A stretch of DNA of 13,406 bases from Chloroflexota bacterium (GTDB taxonomy: Bacteria > Chloroflexota > Limnocylindria > Limnocylindrales > CSP1-4). The translations under genes and the position numbers were made by a program. The stretch spans positions 1 to 13,406 of the forward strand of contig JACCYW010000425.1 in assembly GCA_013696275.1 (NCBI GenBank), written 5' to 3'. Shown here piece after piece: positions 7,768 to 13,406 of the stretch; the first letter of the stretch is position 1, and each line of letters begins with the position of its first letter. A model generated the notes under the pieces. It was given only the letters and a program-made list of their open reading frames with translations, was not told the DNA's origin and searched no databases.

Positions 7768-8712
7768 CTAGACCGGCTCCCCGATCCGTGTGTCGGCGAA
7801 CGTCGCGATGGTCAGGCGCAGACCCTCGTCGAGGTCGACCCGGGGCCGCCAGCCATACCGATCGCGGATCTTGTCGATCACCGGGCAACGACGCTCGGGA
7901 TCCCCCGGACGACGTTCGCTCGTCTGGATCGAGCCGCCTCGGCCCACGAGCCGGACGATGCTCTCGGCGAGCTCGCGCACCGTGATCTCCGCGGGATTGC
8001 CGATGTTGAACACCTCGCCGTCGATCGATCCATCCAGCAGGACGTGAGCCAGGCCTTCCACGAGGTCGCTCACGTAGCAGAAGGACCGGGTCTGCGAGCC
8101 GTCGCCGTGCACGATGAGCGGCCGCTGCTCCAGCGCGGCGCTGACCATCTCCGGGATGGCACGACCGTCATCGCGGCGCATCCGCGGGCCGTAGGTGTTG
8201 AACAGCCGGACGATGTTCGCGCGGATGCCGTACACCCGCCGCGCCGACCAGAGCAGCGCCTCGCCGAACCGCTTCGACTCGTCATAACAGGAGCGTGGCC
8301 CGTTGGGGTCCACGTTGCCCCAGTAGGTCTCCGGTTGCGGGTGGACGAGCGGGTCCCCATACACCTCGGAGGTGGAGACGAAGAGCAGCGACGCTCCGAC
8401 CTCGCGCGCGATGTCGATCAACCGCCACGTCCCGAGCGAATTGGAGGCCATGGTCTCGAGCGGCAGCCGGTCGTAGTCCACGGGGCTCGCGGGCGAGGCG
8501 AGGTGGATGATGGCGTCCACGGGAACCGCTTCCATGTGCGAGATGTCCGCGTCCAGGAACCGGAATCCCGGGTGTTCCTCGAGCTCCTGGACGTTCTCGC
8601 GGCGCCCGGTGAGCAGGTTGTCAGCGCAGACGACCGAGTGGCCTCGTTGCAGGAGGAGCCGGCAGAGGTGGCTGCCGATGAAACCGGCTCCCCCGGCGAC
8701 CAGGATCCTCAT
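7768..8712 (-). CDS. uxs: UDP-glucuronate decarboxylase (UDP-xylose synthase)
   Basis: A 314-residue extended short-chain dehydrogenase/reductase that should convert UDP-glucuronate to UDP-xylose with release of CO2, using tightly bound NAD. Motifs that separate this family from other epimerases are all present: GGAGFIGSH (7-15), HLASPASPVDY (70-80), STSEVYGDP (113-121), and the run YWGNVDPNGPRSCYDESKR (130-148) that contains catalytic Tyr143 and Lys147 and the conserved Arg140. LFNTYGPRM (170-178) follows. The length matches soluble bacterial enzymes, with no membrane anchor. Its ATG overlaps the stop of the UDP-glucose dehydrogenase gene (ATGA), the enzyme that makes its substrate, which strongly supports the assignment. 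The gene ends in a 33-base gap facing galE. UDP-xylose is also a known feedback inhibitor of UDP-glucose dehydrogenases in other organisms; whether that applies here cannot be seen. Confidence 0.93.
   Translation of the reverse strand: MRILVAGGAGFIGSHLCRLLLQRGHSVVCADNLLTGRRENVQELEEHPGFRFLDADISHMEAVPVDAIIHLASPASPVDYDRLPLETMASNSLGTWRLIDIAREVGASLLFVSTSEVYGDPLVHPQPETYWGNVDPNGPRSCYDESKRFGEALLWSARRVYGIRANIVRLFNTYGPRMRRDDGRAIPEMVSAALEQRPLIVHGDGSQTRSFCYVSDLVEGLAHVLLDGSIDGEVFNIGNPAEITVRELAESIVRLVGRGGSIQTSERRPGDPERRCPVIDKIRDRYGWRPRVDLDEGLRLTIATFADTRIGEPV
8709..8712 (-). other. ATGA stop/start overlap between dehydrogenase and decarboxylase
   Basis: The dehydrogenase stop TGA (8711-8709) overlaps the decarboxylase ATG (8712-8710). 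Two successive enzymes of one pathway are therefore translationally coupled, and the overlap fixes the decarboxylase start. Confidence 0.85.
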
Positions 8713-10124
8713 CCGACGGCGGTGAGTGCGGCGAGCGGCACCTTCGCCCTCACCGATCGCGGTCTCCCCATACCGATGTAGCGGAATCCGCTCCTCTCCG
8801 CCTCCTCCGGTCGCAGGAGGTTCCGGCCGTCGAACAGGACGTCGCCGCGCATCACCTCGCGGACCTGGGCCAGCGGGATGTCCCGGAACTCCGTCCAGTC
8901 GGTCAGGACCGCGAGGGCGTCCGCGCCGCGGGCCGCCTCGATGGGGTCGTCCAGGAGGGTCTCGCGCAGGCGCTCCGGCACCAGCTTGTGCGGCTGCGAC
9001 GGATCGTACGGCCGCACGACGGCCCCCTCGTTCAACAGCAGCCCCACGACGTCCATGGCCGGCGATTCGCGCACGTCCTCCGTATCGCCCTTGAAGGTCA
9101 ACCCCCAGACTGCGACCGTCTTCCCCTCCAGCCCACCGAGGGCCGCTCGGAGTGCTCGCACGGCGCTGGTCCGCTGCGCATGGTTGACCTGCTGCACGGC
9201 CATCAGCACCGGCGTCGCGACGCCGAGCGTCTCGCCCATATACCTCAGCGCCGCGACGTCCTTGGGCAGGCAGCTGCCGCCGAAGCCGATCCCGGGGTTG
9301 AAGAAGTGGCGCCCGATCCTCGCGTCGTGGCCAAGGCCTTCCAGGACCTGATCCACGTTGACGTTGAGCGCGTCACACAATCGGGCCACTTCGTTGATGA
9401 ACGACACCCGCGTCGCGAGGAACGAGTTCGCCACGTACTTGATCATCTCCGCGGTGCGCAGGCCGGTGATCACCACCTCCGCCTTGAGGTCCCGATACAG
9501 GTCGGCGACCGCCATGGCGTCCCGTGACGAATGTGCCCCGATCACGATCCGATCCGGATGGAAGAAATCGTGCACCGCGTGTCCCTGCCGCAGGAACTCC
9601 GGATTCGAGACGATGCGCGGCACGGCCGCCGCCTCGGCAAGGTTCCGGCGCAGGATCCCCTCGATCGTCTCACCGGTGCCGATCGGAGATGTGCTCTTGT
9701 TGACGATGATCGGCTCGCCGCCGTTGATCGCCTCGGCGATCGAATGCGCGGCGGCGCGGATGTTCCGCAGGTCCGCGGCACCGCCCGGGGTCGACGGCGT
9801 ATCGACCGCCAGGAAGATGAAATCCGCCGTCTCGACCGCCTCTTGGTAGGAGGTCGTGAAGGACAGGCGACCGGAGGAGACGCCACTGCTGACGAGCTCG
9901 CGGAGGTTCTCCTCGTGGAACGGGACGCGGTCCTCGCGGAGAGCGACGACGAGCTCAGGGCTCTTGTCGATGCCCGTGACCGTGTGGCCCAGTTGGGCGA
10001 AGCCGGCGGCCATGACCAGTCCGACGTGCCCACATCCCACCACGACGATGCGGCGGAGATCGGGCGGTCGATCCGATGCTTGCAGGCTGGGGTCGTCGGC
10101 GACCACCAGGATACGGGCTGACAT
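8709..10124 (-). CDS. ugd: UDP-glucose 6-dehydrogenase
   Basis: A 471-residue cytoplasmic enzyme of the UDP-glucose/GDP-mannose dehydrogenase family. It oxidises UDP-glucose twice with NAD to give UDP-glucuronate. Visible parts: Rossmann motif VVGCGHVGLV (28-37), VDTPSTPGG (107-115), NKSTSPIGTGE (142-152), NPEFLRQG (174-181), the central-domain segment AEMIKYVANSF with Lys229 and Asn233, and the active-site segment GFGGSCLPKD with catalytic Cys285. The C-terminal UDP-binding domain has VWGLTFKGDTEDVRESP (345-361). UDP-glucose is preferred over GDP-mannose as substrate because the next gene uses UDP-glucuronate. ATG 10124 gives a 24-residue extension before the Rossmann fold, but a good Shine-Dalgarno (AAGAGG) precedes it, so this start was kept. 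The 173 bases upstream, up to the SPFH gene, probably hold the promoter of this two-gene unit, though no clear hexamers were found. Confidence 0.95.
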   Translation of the reverse strand: MSARILVVADDPSLQASDRPPDLRRIVVVGCGHVGLVMAAGFAQLGHTVTGIDKSPELVVALREDRVPFHEENLRELVSSGVSSGRLSFTTSYQEAVETADFIFLAVDTPSTPGGAADLRNIRAAAHSIAEAINGGEPIIVNKSTSPIGTGETIEGILRRNLAEAAAVPRIVSNPEFLRQGHAVHDFFHPDRIVIGAHSSRDAMAVADLYRDLKAEVVITGLRTAEMIKYVANSFLATRVSFINEVARLCDALNVNVDQVLEGLGHDARIGRHFFNPGIGFGGSCLPKDVAALRYMGETLGVATPVLMAVQQVNHAQRTSAVRALRAALGGLEGKTVAVWGLTFKGDTEDVRESPAMDVVGLLLNEGAVVRPYDPSQPHKLVPERLRETLLDDPIEAARGADALAVLTDWTEFRDIPLAQVREVMRGDVLFDGRNLLRPEEAERSGFRYIGMGRPRSVRAKVPLAALTAVG

Positions 10125-10130
10125 CGATGG

Positions 10131-10136
10131 CCTCTT
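10131..10136 (-). promoter_or_regulatory. Ribosome binding site of the UDP-glucose dehydrogenase gene
   Basis: AAGAGG read on the minus strand lies six bases before the ATG at 10124. It decides in favour of this start over shorter forms that would begin nearer the Rossmann motif. Confidence 0.6.
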
Positions 10137-10297
10137 GAGGAGTTAAGGCGGGGTCCGCCACCGATGCTAACCGCGCCTGAGTGCCTGCCGGGTAGGTCGA
10201 AGGTCCCAGCGTCCATCGACATCGGACCCAGCTACCGGGTGACCCGCTCCGCCAGGACGCGCAGGCGCAAGAAGGACCAGAGCAGCCGGCCGACTGT

Positions 10298-11251
10298 CTA
10301 GCCGGTTCGCTCTCCGCCGGTGGTGCCCATGGACGGCGAATCGGGTGAGCGCGGCGTATCCGTACCCATCGAGCTGGCCGCGCTGAACCCACGATCCACG
10401 TAGTCGCCCACCCGCCGCGCGAGGTCCGTGAGCTCCAGGGGCAGGATGTACTTCGTAGACGGAGATGCGCCGAGTGCCTTGAGAGCTTCCAGGTACTGGA
10501 GGGTCATGGTCCGTTCGTCGACCGTGCGAGCCGCCTGGAAGATCCGTTCCAGAGCCTGGCTGAAACCCTCCGCCTCCAGGATCGATGACTGTCGGCGGCC
10601 CTCGGCGCGCAGGATGGCCGCCTGCTTCTCACCCTCGGCCACATTGATGTTCGACTGGCGCGCGCCCTCCGACTCGGTGATCACGGCGCGTCTGTTGCGC
10701 TCCGCAGAGAGCATCCGGTTCATGGCGTCCTGGACGTCCCGTGGCGGGATGATCTCGCGGATCTCCACGATGGTCACCTTGCCGCCCCAGCGCTCCGTCT
10801 GCTCGTCCAGCTTGGCGCGTAGCACCTCGTTGATCTGGTCGCGCTTGGAGAGGACGTCGTCGAGCAGGATGTCGCCGATGACCGCGCGCAGGGTGGTGGT
10901 GGCGATGCCCTGGAGCGCTCCGGCGAAGAAGGCCACGTTGACCACGCTCTTCAACGGGTCGATGATCCGCCAGTAGATCAGGAAGTCGATGTTGATGGGC
11001 GCGTTGTCCTTGGTGATGGCCGTCTGGCTGGGGATCTCGATGAACTGCTCGCGCAGGTCCACGCGCACCGGGCGGTCGACCAGCGGGATGAGGAAGACGA
11101 GGCCTGGTCCCTTGACCAGCCGGTCGCCGGTGCGCCCGAAACGGAATACGACCAGTCGGTCGTACTCGTTGACGATACGGATCGACAGGTAGACAAGGAC
11201 AAGGACGACGACGGCGACTAGTGCGAGCGCGCCGATGGTGACCGGATCCAC
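10298..11251 (-). CDS. SPFH/Band 7 (stomatin-like, slipin) membrane protein
   Basis: A 317-residue protein with one N-terminal membrane helix (about 5-24). The SPFH domain (about 25-185) includes YDRLVVFRFGR (30-40), GPGLVFLIPLVDR (48-60), VDLREQF (64-70) and TKDNAPINID (80-89). An Ala/Glu-rich coiled coil follows (about 183-240), with repeats of the AEGEKQAAILRAEG kind. SPFH proteins form ring oligomers on the membrane and act as scaffolds for membrane microdomains and proteases. The gene follows the NfeD-type protease by 30 bases, the conserved pairing seen for archaeal stomatin and its protease partner. It starts with GTG, supported by a strong ribosome site. The last 30 residues or so are Ser/Pro/Gly/Thr-rich and look disordered, with no closing hydrophobic helix. 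A short imperfect hairpin (10284-10307) surrounds the stop codon. HflK/HflC is less likely because the gene is single and paired with NfeD. Confidence 0.94.
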   Translation of the reverse strand: MDPVTIGALALVAVVVLVLVYLSIRIVNEYDRLVVFRFGRTGDRLVKGPGLVFLIPLVDRPVRVDLREQFIEIPSQTAITKDNAPINIDFLIYWRIIDPLKSVVNVAFFAGALQGIATTTLRAVIGDILLDDVLSKRDQINEVLRAKLDEQTERWGGKVTIVEIREIIPPRDVQDAMNRMLSAERNRRAVITESEGARQSNINVAEGEKQAAILRAEGRRQSSILEAEGFSQALERIFQAARTVDERTMTLQYLEALKALGASPSTKYILPLELTDLARRVGDYVDRGFSAASSMGTDTPRSPDSPSMGTTGGERTG

Positions 11252-11256
11252 GAACC

Positions 11257-11263
11257 CCTCCCT
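11257..11263 (-). promoter_or_regulatory. Strong ribosome binding site of the SPFH gene
   Basis: The minus strand reads AGGGAGGGG just before the GTG at 11251, with the GGAGG core (11261-11257) five bases away. It lies in the 30-base gap after the NfeD gene. It supports the GTG start and suggests the SPFH protein is made efficiently from the shared message. Confidence 0.75.
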
Positions 11264-11281
11264 ACTAGGTACGCTCTATGG

Positions 11282-12652
11282 TCACACAGCCACGCTGGCG
11301 CCGTCGGCCGGCCGGACGAGCAACGTCAAGCCATCCTGACCGACCACGGTGACCGGCGTGCCGCGCTCGATGGCCGAGCCGTCCACCGTGCGCGCCGTCC
11401 ACTCTTCTCCGGCAGCGTAGACCGAGCCGAGTGGCGCCAGGGGTCGCCGCACCGCGGCGGCCGTGCCGACCGGCAGTTGCGGACCGCCCGATGTCAGCCC
11501 GATAGCCATCGGCGCCAGCCTGTGGGTGCGCACGGCGAAGTAGACCACCACCCCGATGAACGCCGCCGTAAGGGCGGTCATGGCCACGATGATGGGGGTG
11601 GCGACGGCCACGTCAGGCGCGGCCGGATTGCCCGGTTCTGTGTACAGGGCGGCGGCGCCCAGCGCGAAACAGACGATGCCGGCGATGGCCAGCAGGCCAT
11701 GACTGGTGACGGTCAGCTCGAGCACGAACATCACGATGGACAGGCCGATGAGCAGCAGGCCGCCTATGTTGAGCGGCAGGCTGCCGAACCCGATGAAGGC
11801 GAGGATGAGCGCGATGCCGCCCAGGATGCCGGTAACGAAGTTCGGGTTCTGAAGCTCGAACAGGATGCCGTAGAAACCGACCGTGAAGAGGATGAAGGCG
11901 ATGTTCGGATCGGTCAGGATGTGCAGGAACTGCTGGAGCGGGTTCATCGGCAGCTCTTCGGTCGGCGCGCTCGCCGTCTGGAGCGTCACCGGAGCGCCGT
12001 TCACCTCTACCGTTCGCCCGTCGAGCTGGGTCAGCAGCTCGGGCAGGCTGCCCGCGGCCAGGTCGACCGCGCCGGCGGTGAGCGCCGCGTCGACCGTGTA
12101 AGAGGCTGCATCTCGGACGGTGCTGACGGCCCACTCCACCGGCCGGCCGCGGGCCTCGGCGATGGCCGTGATTGAGGCGATGGCATCGTTCAGCACCTTG
12201 GCCCCCAGGTCGCCTTCGATGTCCTCACCCTGCCCGCCGACCGGCGTGGCCGCCCCGATGTTGGTTCCTGGTGCCATCGCCGCCACGTGCCCTGCGAGCG
12301 TGATGAAGGTGCCCGCAGACGCGGCCTGCGCACCCGCCGGTGCGACCCACACGACGACCGGCACCGGCGCCTCCAGCAACGTCGAGACGATGTCGCGCGT
12401 CGCGTCCAGGGCTCCACCCGGCGTGTCGAGCCTGATGATCACCGCTGCTGCGCCATCGCGCTGAGCTCGGGCGATGCCATCGCGGAGGTAGCCGGCCATG
12501 ACCTGGTCGACGATGCCGGTGGTCGGCAGCACGTAGACCGTGCCCGGTGCGGCCACCGCCCGCGCCGGCGTGGCCAGGAGGAGCAGCAGGCCGACGAGGA
12601 GCGATGCTGCCTGGAGCGGCGCGAGCAGGCGAGTCAGGGCGTTGGCGGTCAT
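11282..12652 (-). CDS. nfeD: NfeD-type membrane serine protease (stomatin operon partner, long form)
   Basis: A 456-residue long-form NfeD protein. It begins with a signal peptide or anchor: hydrophobic core about 16-28, then ATPARAVAA, a likely cleavage site near 34. Residues about 38-235 are a ClpP/SppA-class protease domain: IIRLDTPGG (72-80), ASAGTFITLAG (111-121) with candidate nucleophile Ser112, and candidate base Lys152 some 40 residues later, matching the Ser/Lys spacing of the archaeal enzyme PH1510. A four- to five-helix membrane region follows (about 250-375), then a C-terminal NfeD OB-fold domain (about 394-450). The protease domain should face outside. The frame runs back to 12730, but ATG 12652 was chosen because the signal peptide starts there; no clear ribosome site was found. 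It lies 30 bases before the SPFH gene, so one operon is likely. Family members cut stomatin-like partners; the substrate here is not known. Confidence 0.93.
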   Translation of the reverse strand: MTANALTRLLAPLQAASLLVGLLLLLATPARAVAAPGTVYVLPTTGIVDQVMAGYLRDGIARAQRDGAAAVIIRLDTPGGALDATRDIVSTLLEAPVPVVVWVAPAGAQAASAGTFITLAGHVAAMAPGTNIGAATPVGGQGEDIEGDLGAKVLNDAIASITAIAEARGRPVEWAVSTVRDAASYTVDAALTAGAVDLAAGSLPELLTQLDGRTVEVNGAPVTLQTASAPTEELPMNPLQQFLHILTDPNIAFILFTVGFYGILFELQNPNFVTGILGGIALILAFIGFGSLPLNIGGLLLIGLSIVMFVLELTVTSHGLLAIAGIVCFALGAAALYTEPGNPAAPDVAVATPIIVAMTALTAAFIGVVVYFAVRTHRLAPMAIGLTSGGPQLPVGTAAAVRRPLAPLGSVYAAGEEWTARTVDGSAIERGTPVTVVGQDGLTLLVRPADGASVAV

Positions 12653-12708
12653 GACGCTGGCGGCATGATCATCGCACAGCCAGTCGCTCTGCTCGACGCA
12701 GGCGATGT

Positions 12709-12742
12709 GCGGTGCCCGCCTGGTTCGCATCCAGCGCGCGTC
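12709..12742. repeat. 34-base direct repeat, copy 1
   Basis: Matches copy 2 (12753-12786) at 33 of 34 positions; the only difference is C at 12735 against G at 12779. The repeat period is 44 bases. Each copy contains CTGG and CCAG arms around the seven-base loop TTCGCAT. It lies 57 bases upstream of the chosen NfeD start. Confidence 0.9.
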
Positions 12743-12752
12743 TGTGCTCGCC

Positions 12753-12786
12753 GCGGTGCCCGCCTGGTTCGCATCCAGGGCGCGTC
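12753..12786. repeat. 34-base direct repeat, copy 2
   Basis: Second copy, ten bases after the first. Here the inner stem is one pair longer (CCTGG/CCAGG around TTCGCAT). Two copies alone are too few for an array; paired operator sites or a local duplication are both possible. Confidence 0.9.
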
Positions 12787-12787
12787 A

Positions 12788-12818
12788 TATCCAGGCTGGG
12801 TCGTATCCAGGATGGGTC
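12788..12818. repeat. Two 15-base tandem repeats
   Basis: TATCCAGGCTGGGTC (12788-12802) and TATCCAGGATGGGTC (12804-12818) differ at one base and are one base apart. They follow directly on the 34-base repeats, and the second runs into the left arm of the next hairpin. Confidence 0.85.
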
Positions 12819-12834
12819 AGGTGGCGACCCATCC
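12810..12834. repeat. Inverted repeat, 9-base-pair stem with 7-base loop
   Basis: GGATGGGTC (12810-12818) pairs perfectly with GACCCATCC (12826-12834) around AGGTGGC. There is no T-run on either side, so it is not a standard terminator. A related hairpin with the same left arm and loop length lies at 13021-13039. Confidence 0.8.
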
Positions 12835-12985
12835 CACCGGAAGCGGACAGCCATAGGCGAACCATGTGACCGCCCCTTGCATACGGAAGGGCGCTTTGCA
12901 CAGTCGAGTGCATGTGCGGCTGCGTGATCATGGCATTTTCGGCACGATCATGCGCTCCGTGCGGGCGTATCCGCCATCGCTCAGG

Positions 12986-12999
12986 GTCGGGGACCCGAC
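12986..12999. repeat. Short inverted repeat
   Basis: GTCGG (12986-12990) and CCGAC (12995-12999) form a 5-base-pair stem closed by GGAC. It is small, but carries the same GGTC/GACC theme as the hairpins on either side. Confidence 0.5.
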
Positions 13000-13020
13000 G
13001 CTCTTCGGCCGTCGGTGGGA

Positions 13021-13039
13021 TGGGTCGGACCGCGACCCA
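13021..13039. repeat. Inverted repeat, second GGGTC/GACCC hairpin
   Basis: TGGGTC (13021-13026) pairs with GACCCA (13034-13039) around the seven-base loop GGACCGC. The left arm is part of GGATGGGTC, identical to the hairpin at 12810, and the loop length is the same, so the two look like diverged copies of one element. Confidence 0.7.
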
Positions 13040-13157
13040 AGTGAAGCGCCGAGCGGCCGGCCCGCGACCCAATGCGGTCAGGTGGGCCGGCCGACCACCC
13101 AGGTGATCGACGGGGCCGGGCGCCGGCGTCCGCAGCTGCCTGATACCGGCCCACACT

Positions 13158-13406
13158 TCAAAGCACTGGATCGAGGCGGACGCCTGCCGTGCGCTCGGTC
13201 AGGTAGTCGTAGACCAGGCTGCTCCAAGTCTCCAGCCGCTCGTACACGCGCAGGATCTGGAGCGGCGCCACGAACGAGCCCTCCAGCTTGTCAGTCTCCC
13301 GGATGGTGACCGCCCGCCCGGCCGCTTCGGCGCTGTAGACGATGCCCAGGTGGACCGCACCCACCGGGTCGGTGTCGTCGTTCAGGAGACCGATGAGCCG
13401 GAATCC
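13158..13406 (-). CDS. C-terminal part of a probable NUDIX-like hydrolase/phosphoesterase
   Basis: The frame is open to the right edge, leaving 82 residues before the TGA at 13160-13158; the N-terminus is outside the window. The piece reads GFRLIGLLNDDTDPVGAVHL, then GIVY, RETDKLEGSF, and LETWSSLVYDYL near the end. The combination LLNDD...VGxVHLG..., ETDKLEG and a closing ETWS helix is how I remember the C-terminal half of a bacterial family annotated as NUDIX-like or 'phosphoesterase'. The NUDIX box itself (GX5EX7REUXEEXGU) would lie upstream and cannot be seen, so the reaction is not proven. A GTG at 13364 exists inside the frame but would drop conserved residues and is not the start. It shares the strand of the NfeD gene but is separated by about 500 bases. 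Confidence 0.55.
   Translation of the reverse strand, partial: GFRLIGLLNDDTDPVGAVHLGIVYSAEAAGRAVTIRETDKLEGSFVAPLQILRVYERLETWSSLVYDYLTERTAGVRLDPVL

Larger units (their letters stand above)
12653..13157. other. Repeat-rich stretch without a convincing gene
   Basis: About 505 bases between the NUDIX-like gene and the NfeD gene. Frames exist on both strands but none resembles a protein family, and they run through short repeats. The stretch holds two copies of a 34-base repeat, a pair of 15-base repeats, and several inverted repeats sharing GGGTC and GACCC arms. It also has repeated short words: GGATGGGTC at 12810 and 13018, GCGACCCA at 12824, 13032 and 13064, and GGTCAGGTGG at 12815 and 13076. 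The NfeD promoter must lie here, but no good -10/-35 pair was seen. Confidence 0.6.

Noticed and set aside
10284..10307. Hairpin around the SPFH stop codon as a terminator
   Set aside because: On the transcribed strand only five base pairs form next to a mismatch, the loop is ten bases and no U-run follows.
12653..12730. Longer start for the NfeD protein at 12730
   Set aside because: The 26 added residues are polar, precede the signal peptide and run into the first 34-base repeat; the signal peptide should be at the N-terminus.
12718..12783. tRNA-like T-arm: CCTGG-TTCGCAT-CCAGG in the 34-base repeats
   Set aside because: The stem and seven-base loop resemble a tRNA T-arm, but the loop lacks the usual A after TTCG, and no D-arm, anticodon arm or matching acceptor stem was found upstream. 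The copies are also only 44 bases apart.
12709..12818. CRISPR array
   Set aside because: There are only two 34-base copies with a ten-base spacer, followed by unrelated shorter repeats, and no cas gene is in the window.
12785..13156. Minus-strand frame of 123 codons starting with GTG just after the NUDIX-like stop
   Set aside because: The product is Arg/Pro/His-rich, matches no family I know, and runs through the short direct and inverted repeats. No clear ribosome site was seen.

Overview
The window is GC-rich DNA, roughly two thirds G+C by eye. It is densely packed with genes and almost all of them lie on the minus strand. GTG starts and long antisense shadow frames are common. The gene content (UDP-sugar enzymes, glycosyltransferases, an ABC exporter, an NfeD/SPFH pair) suggests a free-living, high-GC bacterium. 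Chloroflexota or Actinobacteriota would fit, but no marker gene settles this and the placement is an inference.

Left block (1-6728, minus strand, transcribed right to left): three genes joined by two 4-base ATGA stop/start overlaps. First comes an 841-residue protein that joins a clan-A-like glycoside hydrolase barrel to a family 2 glycosyltransferase and a membrane tail. Next is a 603-residue ABC exporter half-transporter. Last is a protein of at least 799 residues that joins two glycosyltransferase modules and an extra C-terminal domain, and it runs off the left edge. The tight coupling suggests one unit that builds a surface glycan or glycolipid and moves it across the membrane.

Middle block (6760-10124): enzymes that make sugar nucleotides. 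A GalE-type epimerase is the only plus-strand gene. It is divergent from the left block, with a gap of about 31 bases, and convergent with the next pair. UDP-glucose 6-dehydrogenase and UDP-glucuronate decarboxylase form a translationally coupled minus-strand pair, which should give UDP-glucuronate and then UDP-xylose. These probably feed the transferases of the left block.

Right block (10298-12652, minus strand): a membrane serine protease of the long NfeD type, followed 30 bases later by an SPFH/stomatin-like protein. This is the conserved 'stomatin operon partner' pair and has no obvious link to the glycan genes.

Right end (12653-13406): about 500 bases without a convincing gene, holding a 34-base direct repeat, 15-base repeats and several short inverted repeats built on GGGTC/GACCC. 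It is followed by the C-terminal end of a probable NUDIX-like protein that enters from the right edge.

The most unusual items are the hydrolase-transferase fusion, the double-transferase fusion with the exporter encoded between them, and the repeat cluster upstream of the NfeD gene. No CRISPR array, tRNA, rRNA, insertion sequence or phage gene was seen.
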